A DNA stretch of 7,898 nt from a bacterium (GTDB lineage Bacteria; UBP15; UBA6099; DSWB01). Shown here in pieces: positions 1 to 6,471 of the stretch; positions within the stretch are counted from its first letter, which is position 1, and each line of letters opens with the position of its first letter. The stretch covers positions 1 through 7,898 of the forward strand of contig JAGUYV010000448.1 in NCBI GenBank assembly GCA_020061125.1. The letters are read 5' to 3'. The notes below the pieces were generated by a model. That model searched no databases and was not told the origin of the DNA. It saw nothing but the letters and a program-made list of their open reading frames with translations. Both the position numbers and the translations under genes were made by a program.

Positions 1-123
1 AAAACTCGTTATTTGCTTTCTTGGCATTGTTTCCAAGTACCGCAAATGAGCAAAAGTGAGGAAAAACACCGGGACTGGGTGCGTTTTGCGACAGCAAAAT
101 CTTGCCTGTCCCGCGTTTTTTCC
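1..123 (+). repeat. Outer inverted repeat, left arm (REP-like unit A)
   Basis: This stretch matches the reverse complement of 2144-2266 at 118 of 123 positions with no gap (counted by eye). It holds a REP-like unit: GGGACTGGG at 71-79, a hairpin with arms TTTTGC (84-89) and GCAAAA (94-99), and CCTGTCCC at 105-112, so that GGGAC and GTCCC can form an outer stem. The right copy is bounded by TTTTTCAACAGCCCC. The left copy begins exactly where the complement of that motif would continue beyond base 1, so the left boundary is probably cut by the window. An apparent open frame here is a by-product of the repeat. Confidence 0.9.
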
Positions 124-148
124 GGCACCGGGACATTTCAACAACCCC

Positions 149-190
149 ACTGGGTCGCTTTCCGCAATGGAAAGCGTTGCCTGTACCCTG
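149..190 (+). repeat. REP-like unit B
   Basis: A diverged member of the same hairpin family as unit A. A perfect 8-base stem (CGCTTTCC 156-163, GGAAAGCG 169-176, loop GCAAT) is enclosed by GGGT (152-155) and ACCC (185-188), and TTGCCTGTACCC follows the hairpin as in the other units. It is preceded by TTTCAACAACCCC (136-148), a variant of the boundary motif. I see no inverted partner for it on the right side. Confidence 0.7.
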
Positions 191-250
191 CGTTTCTTCG
201 CCCCCTGCACCTTTTCAACAGTCCCTCTGGGGGGGCAAGCTGCACCAAAA

Positions 251-344
251 GCGCGAACGCAGTAAAAAATAGGGACTGGGAACGCGGCGGCTTTCCGCTT
301 GCCTGTACCTGTTTTTACGGCCGCCAGGCTCCTTCAATAACCCC
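251..344 (+). repeat. Second inverted repeat, left arm (REP-like unit C)
   Basis: This stretch matches the reverse complement of 2008-2102 with scattered substitutions and about one single-base gap. It contains GGGACTGGG at 272-280, a GCGG/CCGC hairpin (287-298) and GCCTGTACC at 301-309, the same layout as units A and B. It ends in TTCAATAACCCC, a decayed version of the TTTTTCAACAGCCCC boundary motif seen at the matching place on the right. Confidence 0.85.
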
Positions 345-397
345 TCGCCACCGTTTAACCAATTGACAAACAGGAAATTTCGCAGCATCATTTCTTC

Positions 398-674
398 ATG
401 GTACAAAGAGTGCGCATAGTGCTGCCGGGAATCGCGCACCATATCACCCAGCGCGGGAACATGCTGCTGCCGCAACACACGGCATATTCAATGCAAAGCA
501 ACCACAACGGCGTGGGGTGCTTCTGTACCCTGTATTTGCGTATAACAAACGGTAAGCATGGGGTTGTTGAACAATCCCAGCCCCCCTGTTTATTCCGTCG
601 CATATCTCAAAGCACTTCTCGATCGTCTGCTCAAACCGGGAAAAAGAGGGCCAAAAAAGGAAAAAGAGGAATAA
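398..674 (+). pseudogene. Internally deleted REP-associated tyrosine transposase remnant (left)
   Basis: The first 21 codons (398-460) read MVQRVRIVLPGIAHHITQRG plus N, the characteristic N-terminus of RAYT/IS200-like Y1 transposases. The expected continuation is absent. In another frame, codons up to the TAA at 672-674 read LLDRLLKPGKRGPKKEKEE, a typical basic, proline- and glycine-rich RAYT C-terminus. The central part that should hold the HUH metal-binding histidines and the catalytic tyrosine is missing, so the product cannot be active. TTGACAAAC lies just upstream (363-371), as in the right-hand remnant. Bases 546-557 in the gap repeat CAAACGGTAAGC, which also occurs by the central gene. 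The family assignment rests on the two termini only. Confidence 0.75.
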
Positions 675-691
675 TTAAGTATGGTGTCCCC
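633..691 (+). repeat. Third inverted repeat, left arm (transposase 3' end and tail)
   Basis: This stretch pairs with the reverse complement of 1651-1709 without net gaps. Both ends are perfect: 16 bases at 633-648 (AAACCGGGAAAAAGAG) and the tail TTAAGTATGGTGTCCCC ending at 691. The middle is diverged but keeps the same length. It covers the last codons and stop of the transposase remnant and a short 3' tail, so this tail is probably part of the mobile unit rather than host sequence. Confidence 0.85.
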
Positions 692-774
692 AAAACTCGA
701 GAATTCATCGTACAGAAGCGGCCAGGTCTGTGGTTATATTGCAGAGAATGTGTTGTGTGTTGCAGCGCCATTTT

Positions 775-790
775 AACGGTAAGCGTCCCT
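775..790 (+). repeat. Inner inverted repeat, left copy
   Basis: AACGGTAAGCGTCCCT is the exact reverse complement of 1567-1582. The two copies bracket the central AT-rich gene closely (its stop is at 822, its start at 1496). A 12-base version, CAAACGGTAAGC, recurs at 546-557 inside the left transposase remnant. This suggests a recurrent element end or junction rather than chance. Confidence 0.8.
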
Positions 791-821
791 GTTTTCTTTT
801 CGGTGCTTTGCTTAGGTAGTG

Positions 822-1496
822 CTACTTACAAACGATGCGACTTACCAATGCTATAGTCAATGCTACTAGAATGATTGCTAACACTGTAATTTTGAGTTCT
901 TTTATCGGTCGCCCCTTTTTTAATTGAGCACATTGATTCCTATCTGTACCCCAAAATGCCAGACTTTCATCCGATATATCATCGAATAGAACGGCAGCGT
1001 TCGTTGCATTTTGGCAAATTTGAGAGGCGAATTCATCCTTATCTTTCAGCCTCATCAAAGAAACTTGAGCCATTGGCATCTTGGATAACGCTTGAATATT
1101 ATCTTTTTCATTCTCGTTAAAGTAAATTAGAGCAATCTCATCAAAAAGCGCTCGCTTTTTAACGATTGCGAAAATGTTTTCCCATCGTATTTTAAGTCTT
1201 TTCACACGAAACGGATCAAATATGCGCCAAGTATTTCCTCTATCAACCGAAGATTCAATAATAAGATACTTCTCAGTTAATTGAGCCACGAATTTTCTGG
1301 AAATTGCACATTCGAATAAAATTGGCGAAATTATTATTTGAAAAGCTAATGTAAATACATGGAAGTCATGTATTAACAATTTGCCGTTGGCGAAATAAAT
1401 GATGATGAATAGTACAACGACCAAAGGAATCGTAAATATAAAACTCCGATAAATATTATTGAAATTGACTCTGTTGTTATAATATATTTTTGTCAT
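822..1496 (-). CDS. Unrecognised AT-rich membrane protein, probable PH-like domain
   Basis: A 224-residue protein of unknown function. Hydrophobic segments at about 18-36 and 45-63 form a likely N-terminal hairpin, and a third at about 202-220 closes the C-terminus, followed by a short basic tail. Residues about 66-165 are soluble and run in short alternating strands (for example YLIIES, KIRWENIFAIVKK, EIALIYF) ending in a DKDEFASQI helix. This resembles bacterial PH-like domains of membrane proteins, but that is inference from pattern only. The gene is far richer in A+T than its surroundings: bases 1321-1380 hold 15 G or C of 60. ATG start; the leader is purine-rich with AGAGGAAATGAGA and only a weak ribosome site. 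It is alone, intact, and framed by inverted repeats and transposase remnants, which suggests acquired cargo. Confidence 0.75.
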   Translation of the reverse strand: MTKIYYNNRVNFNNIYRSFIFTIPLVVVLFIIIYFANGKLLIHDFHVFTLAFQIIISPILFECAISRKFVAQLTEKYLIIESSVDRGNTWRIFDPFRVKRLKIRWENIFAIVKKRALFDEIALIYFNENEKDNIQALSKMPMAQVSLMRLKDKDEFASQICQNATNAAVLFDDISDESLAFWGTDRNQCAQLKKGRPIKELKITVLAIILVALTIALVSRIVCK

Positions 1497-1566
1497 CGCT
1501 GTCTCATTTCCTCTATCTCATCTCGCGTCTCTCGTCTTCTGTCACTTGTGCCTTGGCTAGATAAAT

Positions 1567-1582
1567 AGGGACGCTTACCGTT
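1567..1582 (-). repeat. Inner inverted repeat, right copy
   Basis: AGGGACGCTTACCGTT is the exact reverse complement of 775-790. On the minus strand the match to the 546-557 copy (CAAACGGTAAGC) extends through base 1584. It lies about 70 bases upstream of the start of the central membrane-protein gene. Confidence 0.8.
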
Positions 1583-1650
1583 TGATTTGCGCGAATTCAG
1601 CAAACAGAAGCAGCCTGCGCTGTGGTTGCGTTTTAGTGATTGGTAGTTTG

Positions 1651-1709
1651 GGGGACACCATACTTAATTATGCTTCCCTTTTCCCTTTTGGGTCTCTTTT
1701 TCCCGGTTT
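1651..1709 (-). repeat. Third inverted repeat, right arm (transposase 3' end and tail)
   Basis: Reverse complement partner of 633-691. The perfect segments are 1651-1671 and 1694-1709. It contains the stop codon and last codons of the right-hand transposase remnant and the same GGGGACACCATACTTAA tail. Confidence 0.85.
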
Positions 1710-1756
1710 ATGCGGTGCGGCCGACAGGGCGCTATGGTTCTGGCTGTTCCTGGCAT
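1668..1756 (-). pseudogene. Miniature REP-associated tyrosine transposase remnant (right)
   Basis: Read on the minus strand from 1756, the codons give MPGTARTIAPCRPHRI, closely resembling the MPRTAR-type N-terminus of RAYT transposases. After a frame change near 1709 they give KPGKRDPKGKREA and a TAA stop at 1670-1668, a RAYT-type C-terminus matching the left remnant. Only 89 bases remain, so almost the whole coding region, including the HUH histidines and catalytic tyrosine, has been deleted with both ends kept. That is the pattern of a miniature non-autonomous derivative. A near-consensus promoter stands directly upstream. It points toward the left remnant with the AT-rich gene between them. 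Confidence 0.7.
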
Positions 1757-1766
1757 AGCTTGCTTT

Positions 1767-1796
1767 ATTAAATCATACGATTGCTCCGTTTGTCAA
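1767..1796 (-). promoter_or_regulatory. Promoter of the right transposase remnant
   Basis: On the minus strand, TTGACA (1796-1791) is followed after 18 bases by TTTAAT (1772-1767), a good sigma70 match just upstream of the remnant ATG at 1756. The left remnant keeps the same TTGACAAAC start at 363-371, but its -10 (CATCAT at 386-391) is poor. Confidence 0.55.
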
Positions 1797-1848
1797 TATT
1801 TAAGGCGGGCGCCGGGTCCGCGGCATTACCGTGGGGTTGGCGAAAACC

Positions 1849-1888
1849 AGGGTACAGGCGCCGCTGAAAAACGGCGGTTCCGGTCCCG
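1849..1888 (-). repeat. REP-like unit E
   Basis: This has the same layout as the other units, in minus orientation: GGGTACAGG (1850-1858), hairpin arms CGCCG (1859-1863) and CGGCG (1872-1876) with an A-rich loop, then CCGGTCCC (1880-1887). A further 6-base stem, CAAGGG (1901-1906) with CCCTTG (1915-1920), lies just beside it. Confidence 0.6.
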
Positions 1889-1951
1889 ATGCTGCTCATT
1901 CAAGGGAAAAACCGCCCTTGCCCAAAAGCCGGCCCTTGACATCCTGTCCCC

Positions 1952-1980
1952 TGGATTCCGGCTCTCCGGCCGGAATGACG
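1952..1980. repeat. Dispersed GGATTCC...GGAATGACG hairpin repeat
   Basis: ATTCCGGC (1955-1962) and GCCGGAAT (1969-1976) form a perfect 8-base stem over a 6-base loop, flanked by TGG and GACG. The layout is that of the ATTCC(N)GGAAT family of dispersed repeats common in proteobacteria, of which neisserial dRS3 is the named example. It is not part of the nested palindrome and seems to be a separate insertion. Confidence 0.6.
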
Positions 1981-2007
1981 GCCCAAGTGAGCGGTATTGT
2001 TCGCAGT

Positions 2008-2102
2008 GGGGCTGTTGAAAAAGCCTTGCGGCCGTAAAAAGCAGGTACAGGCACGCGGAAAAACACCGCGTTCCCAGTCCCTGTTTTTTACTGCGTTCGC
2101 GC
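2008..2102 (-). repeat. Second inverted repeat, right arm (REP-like unit D)
   Basis: Reverse complement partner of 251-344. It starts with GGGGCTGTTGAAAAA (2008-2022) and contains GGTACAGGC (2044-2052), a CGCGG/CCGCG hairpin (2054-2058 with 2066-2070) and CCCAGTCCC (2073-2081). It is less decayed than the left copy at the boundary motif. Confidence 0.85.
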
Positions 2103-2143
2103 TTGTGGTTCAGCTTGTTGGGTTTTTCAACAGCCCCGCAGTG

Positions 2144-2266
2144 GGAAAAAACGCGGGACAGGCAAGGTTTTGCTGTCGCAAAACGCACCCAGTCCCGGTG
2201 TTTTTCCTCACTTTTGCTCATTTCCGGCACTTGGAAACAATGTGAAGAAAGCAAATAACGAGTTTT
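2144..2266 (-). repeat. Outer inverted repeat, right arm (REP-like unit A copy)
   Basis: Reverse complement of 1-123 with five mismatches and no gaps. It carries the same GGGAC/GTCCC outer stem and TTTTGC hairpin. It lies between two copies of TTTTTCAACAGCCCCGCAGT (starting at 2123 and 2263), which suggests that these motifs delimit one mobile or amplified unit. Confidence 0.9.
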
Positions 2267-2277
2267 TCAACAGCCCC
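2263..2277. repeat. Element-boundary motif TTTTTCAACAGCCCC
   Basis: Exact copies lie at 2263-2277 and 2123-2137, and the exact reverse complement at 2008-2022. Variants lie at 136-148, 212-225 and 332-344 (TTTCAACAACCCC, TTTTCAACAGTCCC, CTTCAATAACCCC). All sit at edges of the REP-like units, and this one closes the repeat-rich island on the right. Confidence 0.7.
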
Positions 2278-2280
2278 GCA

Positions 2281-2509
2281 GTTCGCGTTTTTCGCCCGCG
2301 CCGCTTCGTTTCCCGTGTGACCGCTCTCATGCCGCACACCCGAGGGCGCCCCCATAAATGGAATCCTACAGGCGCTGCCTGCGGTTACCGCGCTATTCCG
2401 GGGTTGTTCGCGCTGCTGCAACCCCGGGCAATTCGAGGCCCGGTTTTGCGGCTGTGGCGCGCATGGGGTTCCCCGGGGCATGCGGTTCCGCGGGCGCTGC
2501 GCCGCCTCA
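2281..2509. other. GC-rich spacer with hairpins, no gene recognised
   Basis: I see no convincing coding frame here. The frames that stay open do so in GC-rich repetitive sequence, without ribosome sites or recognisable protein. The clearest structure is a 9-base perfect stem, CCGGGGTTG (2398-2406) with CAACCCCGG (2419-2427). Several shorter GC palindromes follow at 2466-2500. Confidence 0.5.
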
Positions 2510-2538
2510 TTGAACATTTTTTCATTATTTTGTTTAAA
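2510..2538 (+). promoter_or_regulatory. Weak candidate promoter of the receiver gene
   Basis: TTGAAC (2510-2515), a 17-base spacer and TTTAAA (2533-2538) match sigma70 boxes at four of six positions each, in a locally AT-rich stretch. A small dyad, GAATA-TGG-TATTC (2567-2579), lies in the leader. No better promoter is visible before the gene. Confidence 0.3.
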
Positions 2539-2602
2539 AGGCCTTTGAGGCGGGTATCACTGTAGGGAATATGGTATTCTATGCCCTTTTCACGGGCGCT
2601 GA

Positions 2603-2611
2603 AGGAGGTGA
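2603..2611 (+). promoter_or_regulatory. Ribosome binding site fixing the receiver start
   Basis: AGGAGGTGA lies eight bases before the ATG at 2620. It selects that start over the in-frame ATG at 2581, which has no ribosome site and would put the Shine-Dalgarno sequence inside the coding region. Confidence 0.85.
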
Positions 2612-2619
2612 CACACACG

Positions 2620-3039
2620 ATGCAGGCAACTGTTGAAAAGAGGATTAACCGCAAGCAGAAAGTCATCCTGGTCATCGAAGACGACAGGGACATGAACGAT
2701 CTGGTGTGCGACGCCCTGGACAGCGCGGGGTATCAGACACTGTCCGCATTCGACGGGGTGGAGGGGCTGCGGCTGGGCGAACAGGCGCACCCGGATGTGA
2801 TTCTGCTTGACATCATATTGCCGGACGCGGATGGGGTGGATCTGTGCCGCGACCTGCGCAGGAACGAGACCACGCGTCTCATTCCCATCATCATGCTCAC
2901 GGGCAGGCAGGACCTGTCCACCAAGCTCTCGTCCTACATTGCGGGGGCCAAGCGGTACATCACCAAGCCGTTCCAGATTGACCAGTTGATTGAGGAAGTG
3001 GACAAGACCCTGATTCAGAAGCAAATCGCTGCGGACTGA
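2620..3039 (+). CDS. Stand-alone response-regulator receiver protein
   Basis: A 139-residue single-domain CheY-like receiver. Phosphotransfer from a histidine kinase to an aspartate would switch its surface. After about 13 basic N-terminal residues the fold begins at VILVIEDD, with the acidic metal-binding pair at D21-D22. The phospho-accepting aspartate is D64 (ILLDI), the switch threonine T94 (MLTGR) and the conserved lysine K116 (TKPF), so all catalytic positions are kept. The usual GADDY loop before TKPF reads GAKRY, an unusual basic change. There is no output domain, so it must act by protein contact or as a phosphorelay step. No kinase gene adjoins it, and it converges on the diaphorase operon. 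The N-terminal stretch is a little longer than in minimal receivers. Confidence 0.92.
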   Translation: MQATVEKRINRKQKVILVIEDDRDMNDLVCDALDSAGYQTLSAFDGVEGLRLGEQAHPDVILLDIILPDADGVDLCRDLRRNETTRLIPIIMLTGRQDLSTKLSSYIAGAKRYITKPFQIDQLIEEVDKTLIQKQIAAD

Positions 3040-3051
3040 CGCGCGCGAACA

Positions 3052-3069
3052 GCCGGGCGCGCGCCCGGC
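3052..3069. terminator. Perfect GC palindrome between convergent genes
   Basis: GCCGGGCGC followed directly by GCGCCCGGC makes an 18-base perfect palindrome in the 113-base gap between the receiver gene (stop 3039) and the diaphorase operon (stop 3153). The position suits a bidirectional terminator, but no T-run follows on either strand, so it may act with Rho, mainly stabilise 3' ends, or be something else. Confidence 0.4.
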
Positions 3070-3152
3070 CGGAAGCCGAACCGCACCGCGGCCTTGTTTC
3101 CCTTTGCCGATCTTTCCGGATACTTCCCCTATAAGCAACCCGGTTCAGCGTG

Positions 3153-3848
3153 TCACTGCCATCCGTAGCGGCTGCACTTGAAGCCTTCGCCCAGGCGGCA
3201 CATCACGCACATGGCTTCCTGTGCGCCGGAGGCCATGGAAAGCTGGGATTCGCAGCCGCCGCACAGGTGCGCCTCGCCGGGCTTCATGGAGCCTTCGCAC
3301 GGCACGATGGTCATGGGACAGGTGTCCACGCACGAGTTGCATTCCTTGCAGTAGGCCGGGCGGTCGCCGAAGGGGAACCCGACGCGGCGCTCTGCGCCGC
3401 GGCCCACGAACCCGATGGCGCGCGCCTGCCACATGTCCGAGCAGATGCGCACGCACCGGCCGCACAGGATGCAGTCGTCGTTGCGGAACGGATACCGCAC
3501 TTCCTTGACCCCGCAGCGCACGGCCATGTCCTGGACCGCGCGTGAGTTGGGCGCCTGCGCCACCAGAAGCTCGGCGATGTTGCGCCGCAGATGCCTGATG
3601 CGCTCGGTGTTGGTGCGGATGACCATGCCTTCCTGCACATCGAGGGTGCAGGAGGTGGTGATCCGGGAGCGGCCGTCCACGATGTTTTCCACGATGCACA
3701 GGCGGCACGCGCCGATGTCCGTCATGTTGGGGATGTGGCACAGGTGCGGGATGCAGATGCCGTATTCGATGGCCGCATCCAGAACCGTGGTGCCCTTGGG
3801 CGCGCGCGTAGTCGCCCCGTCTATCGTCAGCGTCACAATTTTTTTCAT
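3153..3848 (-). CDS. Short NuoG-like ferredoxin subunit of an NAD-linked hydrogenase/formate dehydrogenase
   Basis: A 231-residue electron-transfer subunit equivalent to the N-terminal part of NuoG, HndD/HydA or HoxU. A plant-type [2Fe-2S] domain (1-80) has C37, C48, C51 and C67. The linker, where the family normally has a His-Cys3 [4Fe-4S] site, reads LLVAQAPNSRAVQDMAVRCG and keeps only C112, so that cluster is apparently lost. Two [4Fe-4S] motifs follow: C126, C129, C132, C136 and C167, C170, C173, C177. The last 40 residues add C196, C199, C214, C217 and C225, a possible further metal site that I do not recognise. No H-cluster or molybdopterin domain follows. It is the last gene of the operon, 17 bases after the flavoprotein gene. 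ATG at 3848 with GAGGTG just upstream was preferred to a longer frame that overlaps the preceding gene. Confidence 0.85.
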   Translation of the reverse strand: MKKIVTLTIDGATTRAPKGTTVLDAAIEYGICIPHLCHIPNMTDIGACRLCIVENIVDGRSRITTSCTLDVQEGMVIRTNTERIRHLRRNIAELLVAQAPNSRAVQDMAVRCGVKEVRYPFRNDDCILCGRCVRICSDMWQARAIGFVGRGAERRVGFPFGDRPAYCKECNSCVDTCPMTIVPCEGSMKPGEAHLCGGCESQLSMASGAQEAMCVMCRLGEGFKCSRYGWQ

Positions 3849-3865
3849 GCCGCACCTCAATGGGG

Positions 3866-5746
<1,881 letters not shown>

Positions 5747-6377
5747 AGGCGGCGGCCTCCTTTCGTGCGGATGCTTTCACGGGCGTGCGCTTCTTGCCGG
5801 GGGCCTGTTTTTCCTGCCCGCCGGCCTTGAGGATGAGCGCCTTGAGCTTGGCCGGGGTCACATGGTCGTGGTATTCTCCGTTCAGCACCACAACCGGCCC
5901 AAGGGCGCATGCGCCCAGGCAGTTGACCTGTTCGAGGGTGAACAGCCCGTCCGCCGTGGTTTCGCCCGGGCCGATGCCGAGCAGGCCGTGGATCTGGCTG
6001 GAGAGCAGATTGGATCCGCGCACATGGCACGCGGTGCCCGCGCAGATGGTGATCACATTTTTGCCCCGCGGTTTCAAAGACAGCGCTTTGTAGAAATTCG
6101 CGGCGCGGTACACCTCGATTTCGGGAACGCCCAGTTCCCGTGAGATGATTTTCATATCCTCTGTGCTGACATAACCGTTGCTCTCCTGGACATCCAGAAG
6201 CGTCTCAATGAGCATGTGCGGCTGGCTGCGCCTGCCCTTGAGGATGGGTTCGAGCGTGAGTGCAGACATTGCTCCCCTCCCGTGCTCTTGGCGGAATCGC
6301 GGCGCGGCGCCTGATCGCGGCCCGCGCGGCGTGCCTCGTATACACCATTGTCAAGCACGCCCGCGGTCCGGTAAATA

Positions 6378-6461
6378 CCCATAAATTGCCTATAATCAGC
6401 CTATTAACAATGTGTATTTACATTCACGCAATACACCTATATAATGCCTATAAACAATAGG
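6378..6461. promoter_or_regulatory. CCTAT repeats phased at 11 bases, probable operator
   Basis: CCTAT occurs at 6389-6393, 6400-6404, 6436-6440 and 6447-6451. Within each pair the spacing is exactly 11 bases, and the two pairs are 47 bases apart. A variant CCCAT at 6378 continues the 11-base phase. The 24-base blocks 6388-6411 and 6435-6458 agree at 18 positions. The last copy also forms a dyad, CCTAT-AAACA-ATAGG (6447-6461). GTAAATAC (6371-6378) and GTATTTAC (6414-6421) form another dyad. Repeats at one helical turn are typical of cooperative regulator binding. The right pair overlaps the -10 and start site of the regulator gene, which would suit repression. Confidence 0.6.
6417..6445 (+). 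promoter_or_regulatory. Sigma70-type promoter of the LuxR-type regulator
   Basis: TTTACA (6417-6422), a 17-base spacer and a consensus TATAAT (6440-6445) predict a start near 6452, about 20 bases before the ATG at 6472. The promoter lies within the CCTAT repeat array. I find no equally good promoter for the divergent operon. TTGACA on the minus strand at 6354-6349 has no -10 at a workable distance. Confidence 0.75.
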
Positions 6462-6471
6462 GAGTCATGCG

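Noticed and set aside
69-344. A CRISPR-like array in the left repeats
   Set aside because: The units are hairpins of differing sequence and irregular spacing, they occur in both orientations on the two sides, and there are no constant repeats with unique spacers.
13-366. An open frame of 117 codons whose protein resembles that of the frame at 2254-1826 on the other strand
   Set aside because: The similarity comes from the outer inverted repeat itself. The frame runs through REP-like hairpins, has no ribosome site and no protein-like pattern, and the similarity stops where the DNA repeat stops.
398-856. A single 152-codon gene across the left transposase remnant
   Set aside because: Only the first 21 codons are transposase-like. 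The true C-terminal part lies in a different frame and ends at 674, so the long frame is chance read-through of a deleted gene.
1734-1780. Plus-strand MVLAVPGIACFI as another transposase N-terminus
   Set aside because: The same bases read on the minus strand give the much better MPGTARTIAP start, with a promoter upstream and a matching C-terminus, so the plus-strand reading is probably chance.
2581-2619. An upstream ATG start for the receiver protein
   Set aside because: It has no ribosome site and would include the clear AGGAGGTGA in coding sequence.
6332-6354. TTGACA on the minus strand as the operon promoter
   Set aside because: No -10 occurs 16-18 bases downstream. The sequence there is GC-rich (CGCCGC), and the only TATA-like word is six bases away.
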